The notes: generated from the sequence alone by a model not told the origin. A stretch of DNA of 64,000 bases from Chrysoperla carnea (GCF_905475395.1 NC_058337.1:105394368-105458367), one strand, 5' to 3'; counted from the first letter of the stretch, positions 30,450 to 45,569 are shown. Program-made: numbers and translations.

Positions 30450-33400
30450 TTATGATTTTGAACGTTTACTTGTATTGTGACCCTCGATACCAATTGAACA
30501 TCGAGCGGTTAATTCTGAACTATTTGGGGGTATGGATCGTTTCCGTGGACGGGTAGGTGAATCTTGACGTAATACTTCAACATCATTAAAGATTACTTGA
30601 GCTCCTCCACCAGTTGTTTGGATGACATCACCCTGAAACAATGCAATAAAATTATTACATATTTTTATCAGCAAATTCGCTATTTCTAAATTTGAGACGA
30701 CAAGTATTACGAAAAAACTTCCACTTTTTCTAAAAATTGATACACATTATCACACTAGACTGTACATTTTATTGCCCTCCCCCCTTCATCCCTATTTCTC
30801 TTATTTGCGTGACGTAATAAATGTTTACTTACTTTAACTACTCGAGTTTCAATTTCCCCATCGGTATCAGGTTCTTGTGAAATTAGACAATATTTCGAAA
30901 CAGATTTCACAATATCGTTTGGCGTAGTCAACTTTGTTAAAGTTTTTGTCTTTTTCATTTGTGGCTGTAAAAGTGTTCCTAAATCAGTTGCCAGTCCACT
31001 ACGATGTTCCAACCATCGTTCACAAGGTCCTACAGAACGTGATCTTCGTCGAACAGGTGTATTACCACTCCACATCTGTTTGAATAAAAAAATAAATAAA
31101 AAAATTTCGTAGTTTCCATCATTTCTAGTCCTTCAGCGAACATATTTTCGAATTATTTGCAAAGCTGGCGATATGATTATTCTGGGTTAATATTTATTAC
31201 TTACCTTCGGCATATATTGATGTTGCTGTTGATTAGAAGCCGGTGCTGTCCTTGGTGAATTAACAGCATTTAAATCTAGCTCCGTTAAAACACGATGTTT
31301 ATCACTAGGTGTACCTTTAAGCGCAAGTAAATCTAATTCACTCGATGCGGTCGAATTTGCTTCATCAAGTACAATTTTTCGAACTTGACGTATTTTACTT
31401 TCTTTATCTTTCATACGCTGTCGTAAATTTTCACGTTGTTCACGTAATTTCTGTTCAAAATCTTGATGTAATTTTTCTTGATGATTAATTAATTTCGTAT
31501 CGTATTTTTTCTTTTGTTTTTCCTTTTCCAGCACAGTTTGACTTACAATTAATTCTTTCTCATTGATCTCAATTTGTTGAGCATAAATTTGTTCATTTTT
31601 ACGTTCGATCGCTGTGTGTAGCTCGTCACGTTCTTTTTCTGTGTCTACTAAACGATTTTCCAGTGTGTCAATTCGTTCAAGGTATTGATTACTCGCTACT
31701 TTTAAAGATTCGATTTCTGCTGCAGATGATAATTTATAAACATCGTATTCATTACATAATTTTCTAAAATGAGACTGTCGTGTTCTAAGATCTTCTAACA
31801 ATTTATTCCGCTTTGTCATTCGCTGCTCCAACGCATGGCGTAATTCTTTCAAAAGCTCATAATCTCCGAAACTAGCGATCTTGACTCTTGGTAATTCATT
31901 CAAACTATAAACTAAACCATAATCGACATCTTTATCAGACTCCAAACATATGGGATCCGGTTTTGATGGAGGTGGCATTATTTGACGACATCGTCTTCGA
32001 TCAGTTATTACAGTCGCTGAACGGGCAGCTGAAGTTGGTGGTAACGCATATCGACCATTCTTGGGTGTTTCAATATCCGTTGGTTTCACTCGAGGTGTCA
32101 CTTCCACATCGATTTTCATCGGTGTCGGTTTCGCAATTTGTACGTCTTGAGACAACTCAGCGAATTTCATTACTTGTAACGATTCTTCGTAATCTAATGA
32201 GCTAGGATTTACGCATACAATCATTCGAACATAGCCTCCACCCTCGAAATACATTTTAAATAAGTGTGTCAATTTGTTATCGCGATATGGAACTAATCTG
32301 GTTCCACCTGTTACATAATTTTCTCTTAATATTTCTAAGCAAATTCGTAAATTAAGCAATGAATTGTTTATGTTGGAAGCTTCCTTTAAACGGGCTCCAG
32401 TATTTTTGGTGCGACTTGATCTTTCACTTCCGGCTAAATCCACAAGAGAAAGTTGACTTATCGTAATTTGTTGGTTTTCATCACAGTTAGCGGAGGTTTG
32501 CACTAGACGAATTGTAAAAATTGAGTGACTCCGACTGGATTCTGCGTTCAAATCTGTGTAAGCCATTCGTTTACGCTTTTGTCCCCTGCAAAATAGCGTC
32601 ATCGCTTCCGATGGCGATTTCACTTCGACTTCAGTGACACCATGTACAAACATGTTATGCATATAATCCTCGCGTATTATTTTATTTTGTAACGATTTCT
32701 GATTCTCATCGAGTAAGTCGAATACTCCATTATTATAAATTTCGACGAATGTTATAAAGACTGAATAGACATTAGAGGTATCGAGACCTTTTAAGGAATA
32801 TATTTCGCTGCCTGATAATGAAGCTAAGCTACTTTCTGATGATGATTTAACAAGCGGAGGCGCACGACGTTTACTTCTAGCGTCATCGGATCGATCACTC
32901 TGTGCATCAGCATCGGTTTGCATTTCAAAACCGTTTAAACGGTCTGGTTTAAACACGTATTTTTCAGCTTGATAATCGCCGATTGTTTTGAAAAGTGTTT
33001 GAATGCAACGTGGCATTATTCCAGCTGACTTGCTATCGCCAGTCATCGTGTATGTTTTTCCACTTCCGGTTACACCATATGTAAAAAGTAGACCATTTTT
33101 ACCTTGAATTAAACCTTCGACTAACGGTTGAGCTACCGTTTCGAAGACCTAAATGAAAATTATCACAACATGCATATTAAAAAGACGGCGCAAAAAATAA
33201 TAGGGAATATTCATGAATTTTTTTTTTCGTAGCAAAATATGAAAATACCGTAAAAAAGATGATAAAAAGTAAAATTTAAGCCAAGTAAAACGGATGATAT
33301 AAGCATTTTAAACTACTAATTAGACAGAGATCGAACATAGTATTTGACGTCATTTACTAAGTTTGTCATGAACCATGTTTTGCTAGACAGATATGCAAAC

Positions 33401-34320
33401 AAATCTTCGATGGCTTTTATCTTCATCGTTTTTGTAGTCAATCAGAAAATTACTTTTCTCTACTGTTTGTTACAAGAATAAGGTTTAATTAAAACAACAT
33501 CAGAGCCGAAAGTAGAGCTAAAAAGACCCCAAATCAAAACCAAATTTGGAAATGATTATTTTTGCAAAATTCCCCCCTCAATAAAATTTTTTGCACATGT
33601 GGGATTGATGGGGACTTTTCACAATTCATTTATAATAGTATTTTGAACATTCATACCAATTTTTAGCTCTATGGGAATTTTTGTAACCTTATACTTATAT
33701 TTTATGGACTAATTTGACTGGATAAATTGTATAGGTAATTCATTCAGTCTGTGATTAGTTACTCAGTCACATAACTGATGCTAACGTTATTCGATTATAG
33801 AAAATTCACTTTCCTTCGAATGTCTTAAAATTGTATGTCCTAAAGTGATACCAATAAAAAAGATGTCACAAAACAAGCAATTTTGATTAAGGTTTTGAAA
33901 TTCTGGTTAATCAATAGCGTTGGCTTTTGAGCACTCTATACCTCGTTAAGTCTTAATAGGCAAAAATAATTGAGTAAATCAAAAATGTATACCTGTTGTT
34001 GTGTAGTATCCGGTATAAATACTTCTTTGAACATAAACTGACTTTCTTTTGAAACCCCACGATAATTATAATTATTTGCATTATCAGGCGGGAATACACA
34101 AACCACTGAGGATGATAAGACTCGCATACATACTTCTTGATTTGTTGGTCGTAAACGACAAAATACTTGTAATGCATCTTTTTCCAAAGCATTTATATTT
34201 TTCGGTCGATTTTTTGGTGTTTGAGGGTATGGTTTTCGACTAATGTTAAAAACATTATATTAATATTATAAATAATACAAATCGTAATTGAATTTTAATA
34301 GTTACTCACGCTGATTTCAT
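30450..34320 (-). CDS. pav: Kinesin-6 KIF23/MKLP1 (pavarotti), 5 coding exons, complete
   Basis: Exons on the minus strand: 34320-34310 (only 11 coding bases, ATG AAA TCA GC), 34239-33993, 33148-31205, 31075-30833, 30632-30450; total 2628 bp, 875 aa. Motor domain about residues 25-425: DALQVFCRLRP, P-loop GVTGSGKT at 111-118, switch I NAESSRSH at 287-294, switch II DLAGSE at 323-328. A Ser/Arg-rich kinesin-6 insertion follows the P-loop region. A long coiled coil spans about 518-690. The C-terminus has RRRSRSVG, matching the Aurora-B/14-3-3 site region of MKLP1, then GDVIQTTGGGAQVIF and a basic RPRKRS stretch like vertebrate KIF23. Known role: the motor half of centralspindlin with RacGAP1/tumbleweed, bundling midzone microtubules for cytokinesis. 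Intron 2 (33149-33992) carries an interspersed repeat copy at about 33197-33472. Identity is firm. Confidence 0.95.
33197..33472 (+). repeat. Interspersed repeat family A, copy 3, in KIF23 intron 2
   Basis: Contains the same ordered blocks as the other two copies, including ACTACTAATTAGACAGAG at the site used by the nested insertion in copy 1, and ACAAATCTTCGATGGCTTTT. No coding capacity. Confidence 0.6.
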
Positions 34321-36335
34321 TTTTTCGCAGTATTTTATATAATTTTCTGTATTTATATATAAAATTATTAAATTTTTATGCAGTTAAAAAGTTTCTTTTA
34401 ACAGTTTTAAAAATAACATTTCATTTGTAGTAAACACGTCTGTGATTGGTTGATTCTTTAACGTTTTTCAACGAATATGTCATCTCAAATGATACAAAGG
34501 GTTGAGTCTTAGATATATTTACAGATGGCAGCACTTATTAAATATATAAAATTCAAATAAAAGCCAATAAAATATTCAAAATCAAAAATCAAATAAAAAT
34601 TTTTTTCTTAAATTGGAGGTTTTCGACTATCTCGCTTTAATAAAAAATATAACGGTCCGAAACATCGGACAAGACTTTATAATATTATAAAATTGATTAT
34701 TCTTGTAACATTTTTATTGAAAGCAGCCAATTGTAAGAATTATTTAAAAACAAGTAATGAGGAACAGGCTTAGGTATTTATTGGATTTAATATAATATTT
34801 AGAAGGATGTAGTTGGGTAAGGGTGAGGTTAAGCAAAGATTACCAAGTTACAAAAGTTACTTAATGGACATTTTAAATAATATTTGATCAATTTTTGGTA
34901 TAATTATAATTTAGGGTTGATTTGACCACTTTTGACGATTTCATGCCCTCCGGCTCCACGGCTACAGGGGGAGGGGTCCCAAGGGGGAGTTATATCAAAC
35001 CTAGAACTTGTTGATATAAACCCTGATGCGAAGTTTCACTGCTGTCCCCTCAGCCTCTCCCTAGAAAATCCCATTTTCCTGTATTTGGAAAGGTTTTCCC
35101 TAGGTATAATTATAAATGGAATTGATGAAAAGGGAGAATTGAATAAAAAAAGCTCAGATTATTTTTCCACTTTTATTAAAACGCACGCGCACAAATTAGA
35201 TACATCAATGTACTGTGACCGATATATTTATATATATAAAAAACACTCGCATCTAGATTATAAACAGTTAACGAAACATATTTAGATACGGTGAGAAAAG
35301 GTTAATATTTGTTTTTAAAGTCCTACTTAATTTGAAATGTAAATTTTCAAATAAACAAAGCGGATTTTTTGTTCTTGATAAAATTATGTAAAAAATATGT
35401 AAACTGCACTACCTTTTTTAAAATTATAAATCGGTATTATTATGGCGTCTGTTAATTGCGTTTCTAACTGAAATAATTTAAAATTATTTCATTTCCAAAC
35501 ATATATTTTAATTTCATGTAACTATGTCATGGAAATGCTACGAATTTTTTTCTTTATTCCTCGTTTATCAAGGTTCATGCTTATAATCACTCGAGTCGTT
35601 AAAACAGTATGGATATATATACTTTCCACCGTTATTGCTAAAATTTCTCATTTCATGGCAAGTAAACAATGTTACTTGGGATAGTCTAATTCGAAATGTA
35701 TGTGGAAAAAAAAGGACAGATGTCAGTTTATGAGCCTAATTTGCTTGAACTAGCTATTAACGAATATTTTTTCTTAAGAGTAAGAGCTTACGCTTTTCTT
35801 CAAAAAGTCCTAGTGTGCAGTAATTTTGTAAATTATTCTATAATTTATTTTGAAGAGCGATAGTCTTTATATAAGAAATGCACCCTAATGCATTTAATCT
35901 AATCGTTTGTCTGTATGCTTTGTTGCCACTGTTAAGTACTGTATTTGATTTTAGTCGACGATTGTAACTACATTAAAAAAAAAAGCTATTATGGTTTTCT
36001 TTTTCCATGAGTGAAGATAAACACCATTCGTATTTCGGAGTTAATTTAGAAAAATCAACTCCAAGTAGTAAATTTCTTACAAACGTGTGATTTATTTTAT
36101 AATATTACTAGATCGTTAGATGGCTTTTAGAAAAAGGTGCCATTATAATATAAGTTATACGTTTTCGAAAGTTCTTCGATTGTGAATTTCAACGGTCTAA
36201 CTTATCGAGCGATTTCCAACATATTAAGGTCACGTAGTATCTAGTTTAGATAGGAGACGTTTTAGATTTACCTCCCTTTACAATGATACCGTTTGGCGCT
36301 ATAGGTATCAAATTTATTAGCTTTATATTGCGTCT

Positions 36336-36460
36336 GTTCCTAAATAAATACCATCCATCATGTTGCCCACCACAGTTTTGTCTTTGTCCTTCTTATGTTA
36401 AGTATATAGGAATGACAAAGACAAATCGTGATGGGCAGCATATGACTTGTATTAAGGAAC
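36336..36460. repeat. 125-bp hairpin (MITE-like)
   Basis: GTTCCTAAATAAATACCATC...GTTGCCCACCAC and its partner GTGATGGGCAGCAT...ATTAAGGAAC are inverted repeats, and GTTTTGTCTTTGTCCTTC pairs with AATGACAAAGACAAAT across a short loop near 36397. An 80-codon frame (36283-36525) runs through the hairpin and is not credible as a gene. Confidence 0.55.
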
Positions 36461-39400
36461 AAACCAATTGTATGTGTTTATTCGCAACTCCAAGAAACTA
36501 TAGGTTGCACTGTAATGGCGGTTGAAGAGGGTAAAAACATCTATCTTCATGGTATAAACAAGCAAAAATCAATATTCAATTATGTAATATGTTTTGATAA
36601 GTTGCTTAATTTACTACTTGTGGCACTAGCTGTTTTGCACGCAATAAATTGGTGCAAGCTTTCATGGAAAACCACAAAAATTAATATATTATTAACAAAT
36701 TTATCGTTTTAAGACTCGAGTGGATGGCAAAATGGCAAAAAAATAAAATAAAAATGGTAAAATATTTTTTTTAGGTAGTACAGTGTGTTTATTTATGTGA
36801 ATACATAAAAAGTAAATATTTTATTAAATATATTTAATTTAAATAATAATATCCTCACTTTATTCGGTCAACGAAATGACGTTATTCAAAAAAACTTTGG
36901 AGGAAAAATGCTGAGCAATATACATATTATGATATGACATTTGAGCTTCATTTGAAATGAGCGTTAAATGGCGTGTTGATTGATGTATGTGATAAAATTA
37001 TCGATTTAATATGACAAATATATCATACACTTTAATATTTTATATCTAAAATTATAATAATATTTATATTTATATATATATAGAGATCATTCATCAAAAA
37101 ATAGATAATCAATATTTATTTTTACTTAAGCCTTATATTTAAATATACATACTAAATTTTATCACATACACAAGAATACGTACCAAAATATTTTTTGAAT
37201 ATATTTACATATTGAAAATATTTTTATTTGAATTTTAAAAACGATAATTTACTGGCAAAATATGAAATCACGCAGATATTCTGGAAAAAAAATCAGACCT
37301 GGATGGTTGTAAAATAATCCCGTCATCAAAAAAAAGACAAGCCAGGTCATTCTCTGTCACCGAAAAGACCAAATTTGACCTGTGATATTATAAACTGAAA
37401 TATAGCACAACAATAACACGTGTATTGGTTAGTCACTTCCACTCAGTGACGGTCGTTGTCTCTAAGAAAGGTGCTTCCTTTAAAAAATGTCCTACATGTT
37501 CTTCAGTTCGAAAATAGAAAAGTGATTTGTAAATCTTCATATTGGAATGATACTGATCAGATTATTGGGCTATGCATTTTTTTGTGTCAGATTTTCAACT
37601 TTTCCACGATATATCATATATACTTGAAAATTTACTTGACAGAGAAAAATAACCGATTTTGCTCAAGAGATTGATCTTTTCCAGACTACCAATATTTTAT
37701 ATTTCGCCATAAATAATTTAAATCTGGATTCATATCAATTAAAGAAATTAAACTAAAAAACAAACTACAGTTCGTAATATTCTAATTGACTTTACGTACA
37801 AGACTTGAAAAAACGGTTATCATTTTGAATAAAGTCACTTCGCAACTTACTGCTTTTTTTTAATCAGCTGTTTTTAACGACATGCTGCACAATTAATAAA
37901 ATGTAATCAATATATTTTTTATTTTATTTTATGTGAATTCATAATTTTTATACATTATCATTTTGTTATTCATCTCATCTTATCTTCTTAATCATCCATC
38001 GGAATTTTATCTAAAAATTTTTTAATTTTTGTTTCGTTATATTTTTATATTTATATATTATTTATTGTAATATATTGCCTAAACGTGTAAAAATATTGTT
38101 TTAAATATTGAGATAATGCATAAAAATAGTTTATAGTTTATGTTTTTATCTTTTTAATTTAAATGTAATTCTTAGCTACATTGAAATATTTTTTTGTGGT
38201 TTTTTTAAAATTGTTTTTTTTTCTTCTTGAATATACGAGTGTATATATGAGACATTATTTTCTAAGGTTACTTATAATTATGTAAGGTTTTTTAATGTTA
38301 TGAAAATTAAATTTTATTTTTATTTAGTTAGTACAGATTGATCAATTTTGATTATAAGAAATTTTTTAATCACTCAATATATCTAAAATGAATAAATATT
38401 AGGTGATAGAATATCGTTATCCAGTTTTAAGTGGGATTAAGTGGAATTATTCTGATTATAATATGGTAAGCGCGTAACATCTTGAAAGAATCAAGTCAAA
38501 ATGAACATTCGATCTTTTCAGTACATCATTTGTTGTTCGAAGATAGTTCAGCACACCACATGACATTATAAACGTTAGAGCGTTAGAGGCCACACTCTGA
38601 TAAATCAACTTGAAATCAAGTCTTATAATGTGGATATCAGTCTACATTTAATGTATATCTGTGGGAAAAATTGAAAAGTAAATCAAATTTATTGTGGTAT
38701 AAATGTTGGTAGAATGAAAATTGGTCTGTAATTAAAATCAACAAACGACATAGGTACATTTGTCATTTTTAAAAAGAGATGCAAAATTTTACCCATTCTA
38801 ATATATTTTTGGACTTAACGAAGCTTGTTATTTCAGAGTATAAGGTCTCCATCGCTACTGGGAGTAACTTAACTCCCATGAATTAATGACTATTAATTAT
38901 CAAACTTTAATGTTTTTGCATAAGTATTACAATTTTTTGAGGGGTATCTTACGTATTTTACGAAAATTACTTGTTTGGCGTCGTCAATATTAGTTTACTA
39001 TCTTAAAACCAACTGTTTTTATTAGCCAATTAATTAAATATTTTTGTTTAAGCAACTGTGGTCACTCAGACCTCCAATAAAAATAAAATTTTACTTCATA
39101 ACTTTTGCCTCCTTACTAATTAATATATTTTTATTTATATTTTTTATAGATTTATATATGTTTAAAAATCGAACTTTTAATCTTAAATACAATTATGAAA
39201 TATAATATTATTATGTATATGTATTTCTATTCAGACAATAATATTAATTAATAAAATAAAAACGTAAAATTGTAAATAATTTCTTTCAATCTGTGATAAT
39301 ATTATTGAAACATTTATAAAATCGAAGAGATCAACGTTGATTTACCATTTTATGTTAATATCAAGACTCGAACAAACAGAAAACGATCAGATCTCGTGCA

Positions 39401-39715
39401 CTCTTCTAAAAATCGTGCGGGTAGAAGATAGCTCTCTATTTGTCCAAGCTTTAATGAATGAATAATACAGTCCGCAATTCTAAATCATAAAAGTGAAAGA
39501 TCAATTTTATTTAAACTAATGATAGAGCATAAAAAATTGCGGTCAAATTATTTTTAATTTGCCTTATTGAGCTTTGGCTTATTCAAAACAGCATACATTT
39601 TATAAATTTGCTCAAGCCACAATTCTCAAACTCATAATTTGCTCTAGTCTGCAACATTTGTTTATGTGAAAACTATGATATAGATTTAGTTTTGCAGCTT
39701 CTTGTACTAAAAATG

Positions 39716-39748
39716 TTGTATTAAATCATGTTTAATGATTTAATACAA
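39716..39748. repeat. 14-bp perfect stem with 5-base loop
   Basis: TTGTATTAAATCAT and ATGATTTAATACAA are exact reverse complements around GTTTA. AT-rich setting; may be chance. Confidence 0.5.
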
Positions 39749-42700
39749 AACCAATTTGGTCTATTTGTTATTCAATATTGTTTTTGAAAAAAAGCAAATT
39801 TTGGAGAAAAAAATTAAGCTGCTGTATATGACAACAGGAATGACGACAAGCTTAAATACGTAGTCATATTATGTTAAAGTAGAGAAGCAAAAATTTAATT
39901 TACACAAAGTTGTTATATAATTACTAATATTTTTTGTTCGAAACATTTTTACGTAAACCGAATAGATACGACATTAAATATTCATTCTTGAATTTTTTCA
40001 CATTGAATTAAAAAATAATCCCTGGATCAGTTTTTATTAAATTTAAAAACCCTATAGCGAGTTTATAGGCAAGAGGTCAAGAAATTTTACACAATTCTTA
40101 CAAGAAACAATGTAAATATTCCTGATACTATAGGCACTGTTAAAAGTTAAGAATGAACACAGTTTTAAAAATATAAATTTAGCTTAAATTAGCAAATATC
40201 ATACAAGTTCTTAATTTCGCCGAAAATATATGGACAATTTTTAACGTTATGCGTTTTTCCAGGGTTGTAATACCCAATTCTACTTTTCAAATTGAAATTA
40301 ACTAAAGCGCACCGCGCGGCGTTTAGAAATTCAAATATTACCAGAAGTTCAGTTCACTTCGAGTAAATCTTTGTTTTATGCGTATGCTTATTTTATTATC
40401 CGTTACTTATCAAATCTAGTTTCTACTCAATTTTACTCTACTCGAAGTGATCTTTATGGACACAGCGCTAAAATTTATCGGCGTATCTTTATTGTAGAAT
40501 GTCGCTTCTTTATCGTACGTTTTTCATCTGTCAACAACAGCCAATAATTTTTTTATTTTTATTAATGAACAATACAGATGCCTTTAGCGTAAATTAAAAA
40601 ACAGTTTTTAATATATTCCAAAAATTTTAAATATGAAATGAATACGTTAAAATTGTCTAAAAATTCAAAATTAATAATCGCCTTAAAGTAAAAAAATTGT
40701 TATCAAAATATTGTTAAATTAACTATAATAAATTATTACTAAAAATCGGCCAATTATAAAAATGAGATACATTAAAACTTCGGTTGGATAGCACACACAA
40801 TGAATGGATTCGTTTTAGAACGCTTAAGTTACGATTTTTCATAAAATCGATCCCTGACTAATTGCTTTTAAATATTGAGATTATAATTTTGCCTTAAAAA
40901 TAGATATGTGCAAATAAAATTCATGTACAATTTTGCAATGGTTAAATATAAGTCTGGTTGTGTCAACCATATTGACAGAGTGCCATCGCGATGAAATCTG
41001 TTTTTATGTGCCGTTTCTTTTGTCCGTCTTTTTAACTGTACAAAGTGGTTTACGGCTGAAAAACCATATTAATCGCAATGGCAAAAACAAAATTACTTAA
41101 CGATTACTTATCAAATATTCGAACATCAACTAACATTTTCGCCGTTGGACGCCAATTTCATACGATAGAATATCTTCTAATCGATAATATATCAGGTTAA
41201 AATATTGAAACACATGTAAAATTTCAAGCCTTTTTTCATTGAATTCTAAACTAGAAACTAGTTACATAGTCTGCCAATTTCTATTCGAAGAGTGTTTATA
41301 TCGTTGAAAAACGAATCCACTTCAATTGTATGCTTTTTACTAAATATTATTTATATATTTGTTCATATTTGGTTTTTATCGATTTGGGGAGGGTGGGGGT
41401 ATTGTTTTAAATAATAACTAAAAATATACGTTTTTATGAACAATATTATCATCAATAAAATGTTCTCTCTTCTTCGTGTTTCGAAACTACAAATATATAT
41501 ATATATGTAAAATGAAAAGTTAAAAATTGATACTTAACAGTTAGAGACATATAATTAATAATTATATTTATATAAAATCAGCCCTTGATTCTCTCATTGA
41601 TTTAAACTAAAAAATATTTTTTTTAAATAAAAACACATTCGTTATATTATTTTCATTTTGCAATTAGTCTAAGCTGTACATAATATTATAATGCATATTT
41701 TGAAAATATCGTGTTTTTATAAAATTGTAGTTTTTTAATCCAACAGGGTCAATAATCTGAAATTACTTCGATTCAAAAGCAATCGGAATTTAATTTCGTT
41801 GCCTCGTTATACATTCGAATTTCAACGCCAATTTTTCAATATCGAATCACTATTTTATTACTTAATATCTCATTAAAACTTTCTATTCCTGACTAATTTA
41901 TCCGGTGACCAACCGGGACGCTATTTTGAAAATTTAAATAATTATGCATATATTTGTACACATTTGTTTATTTTTTTATTTCCTTTTTCTCCATGAAAAA
42001 CACGAATTGAGTCCAAATATGATTTCAAGTATATGCTCCCTGTGCCTGATTTCGTTACATTCACAATAATCGCTGTTGGTTTATTGACAGAATGCTACGA
42101 TATACATTTATAATGAACTTTTTCGTCCCCCAATTGAGAACCGTAGAAGAGCTTCAACAAGATTGCACAAGATGTTACAAGTCGGGCGTCTTATTTACGT
42201 AAATTTTAAATATGCCTCTAAGTTAGCGTAGCTAAACCGTTGGATTATTCACTATGGGAATACTTGAACCTGCATGTCAAAGAAAGCGCTGTTCAAGTCG
42301 ATGATTCGAATATTTAATTTTCTGCTCCAAAATATATCAAACACTGGAATATATACTAAAAATTTTATAGACAAAGGTGACAGTTTTTATTGGATTATTA
42401 GGTTTTAACTACAATTATTCAAAAATTCAATCAATAATCAAAAAAATGCACAAAAACATACTTTTTTAAAGTTGTCACGTACCGCTTAGACTATTTATAA
42501 AAACGACGACGAAATATATATATATTTTATTTTGTGTAAATGTAAAAGACGTTGTATTGCTCTTATAATCAGATTAACCACAAAATAGTGTTTCCGATTG
42601 TTTTTCCTGAAATATATATTTGTTTGGAATTACTACTGATTTAGTTTTTTTCTAATTTTTTTTTTAATTCTTATTATTATTTAAAGTTTTCTACTGAATA

Positions 42701-45569
42701 ATTCAATATACAGAATAATATAATTTTTCTAAAAAAGACTACACCCTATTCAGGCATACGACACATAAACATCCAAATTAAGTTCCATTGCTTTATGCTT
42801 GTTTATTGCTGAAATTCGATTTTATTTTTTCAAAATGGAAGCTATATGGATATTACAATCGTTTGCCAAAAAACACACGAAATATTTTAAAAAATTATTA
42901 AAAACATCGCAAATGTTTTTGTTTTTGATATATTTTGTAAAATAAATAAAAATGTTTGGGTGTCGAAATTGATGGAAACGTAGAATCCAATATTTGCTTA
43001 TGAATCAAAATCAAAAGCCGATGTATGTGAAAATCGTTCAAAATACGTAGAAAAGGATACGTAAAAACTTAAAATTATTCAATTACATTTAACATACTTG
43101 GTAATAAACCTCTACAAAATTTCGTCTTAAAGTATTTAACATTTTCGGTTGATATCGTACTTCTTTTGCTAATTAAATTAAACTTTGAAAAATTCATACA
43201 AGTTTTTTAGACGAATGTACAAATCAAAGTATTTAGCCAGCTTTATATTTTACGTAAATTGTTGGTATAGTCCCTGTGCCCGTCAGCATATTCTATTATT
43301 GATAAATACATCTATTGAAATTCTTGTGTACCTTAATTGTGCTTAGCGTAACAAGTTTTCCCTCTTCGAAAATTGTCGCAAATAGGTTGTTCTATTTTAT
43401 GGGGCACGCAAAATTTTTGATTACGTGAACAAGCTTAAAATTTGCAAGCATCCGGTTTTTTTTTCTTATTTTAATAGAAAAATAATTGAATAACAAATGG
43501 GCAAATCATTTTTACTGTCACTCTATAAAACGGAATGTCCGTTGATCGACACTCTGAATTGGGAACTTACGTTCAAAGAGACTAGAAAAATTAAACGAGA
43601 TGTCTCCTAAAAAAAAAATATGTATCTTAATTCTTGAATTCTGAAGAAAGGAATCGGCTTTTGATTGACAAATTTTGATCGATTTTAAGATTAAACAATT
43701 ACTTATAAATATATTTTTAGCGTACGACGTCTTTACGTGAACGAAAATTAGTTTATGTAGTGGTCTTGCTTTTCAAAAGTAAGTATGAAAATTTACTTTT
43801 GAAGAAAAATCACTTAACAAAAAAAAAAACATGGTTATCCAATAATAACTTGAGGGGGGAATATATGTTTTTTTTAATAAAATGCGATGAAAATTTAATG
43901 CTACAAGATCAAATTTAAAATAGAAATTTGCATGTTAAATCGCAAACATACAAAATATATAATATATTTTTATTTATTTATTTACTTATATAAATCGTTA
44001 TTACGAGTATTTTTATGCTAACTACTTGTTTTAAATTTTTGTTTTTTTTTTTGGGTTTTTTTAAATATTTTTTGTGTGTGTATTTTTAAGATTACTGTTG
44101 TTAAAATTTTTCCGATATTTATAATTAATTTACAATTAATTAATTTTAATAATTTTTTACGTGTTTAATTATATAATGATTTTTTATATACGAAAAAACG
44201 ATTGAAGAATGTTACTTGCTTGTTCAGTTTCATGATTGGAACAAAAACAACCCATAAACGTAACGGAAAAAGTTTAAAAAATAAAATTAATTATTTGTTC
44301 CATGTTTGTCTGAACCTCTAGCAACAATGAAGGCAGAATCGGTGTGGTCTCCTGAGGCTTGTCGTCTAAAACACACTAACAATCCGAAAATACCTAAACT
44401 GTTTTTTATATTTTTTTTTTTTTTTTGGAATTAAAAAAAGATTACATAATCGAAAATACTTATCCATAATGGTTTTTGATTTCTTTTTAAATTTTGACCT
44501 GAGATAGAAAACTTGACATTAAGTGTTTACTTTATCCTATAAAATATTATGCATGAATATGAATAAATATGATTAAAAAATATACAACAAGAATTCACCA
44601 TCCTCCCCCGTAGATAATATTCATGTACAGGTGCTGTTTCAATACTTTAAGAAAATTTAACTTTTACAGAGATTTATCCATGGTAACAGTTTTTATTTTA
44701 GCCTGCTTTGCGACATTATCCTAAATCATAACAGATAATAAAGAATACTTTTCGCTGTAATGAATCGTTTGCGTAATAAATTCTGCCAATAACGACCTCA
44801 AATCTGATCAACTGTTACTGAATTTAAGGTAACACCAACTGTTGAATTGGAAACCGAAATTGCCAAAGGCATTTTCGTACTCTGTGTACTTTGTTCGTAA
44901 AATTTCATATTTTTTCTTGACTCGATTACAATAACTTTTAGTGCAAAATGGTAATAAAAGTTAAAATGAATACGAACTTGTCACCATGGAAACATCAATC
45001 TAAAATAGCTCGAACGAGCATTACAAGCAAAATTTTAGGAATATTTGAATCCCAAATTCTTTCATTTTGATTGTTTATTTTTCGATTTGTGTGATTCAGA
45101 TCCATCAAACTTTTAAATAATTCGTACACTTCAAACTTTAATTAGTAGATATGCTTATTCGCACAAATAACTACTTAATTAATAAATCGATTAATATTAT
45201 AAGTCGATACTAAGTCTGCCATGTGCGATTTAATCTCCTTTTGTTTAAAAATTTGATAGTAACTACCAAGTGCGTAAATTAAAAGTAGAAAAATCATTGA
45301 AGACACAAAAATGATTCAAAAAGCATATTTTCTTTAAATTTTCTTTTCATTTACTACAGTCTGTACACTTTTCACATCACATTTTAAACCAAAAAAATTT
45401 TACGAATTACGTCACAAAATAAAGATGTCGATGTTTTAAAATAAATAAAATACAATTGAATTGTAATATTTTTAAGTACAAACAAGGAGATGATGATGAA
45501 ATAGTTCATTATGAAGAAGTATTTTTTACTATGACACAATATTTTTGCCTCCTTGCACATACTGTAGTG

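Noticed and set aside
34932-35285. 117-codon + strand frame upstream of KIF23
   Set aside because: A GC-richer first third followed by random-looking lysine/tyrosine-rich sequence, no homology I recognise and no conserved start context.
36900-45400. Search for known insect microRNAs and tRNAs in the open-frame desert
   Set aside because: I compared by eye with common insect microRNA sequences and tRNA box motifs and recognised none.
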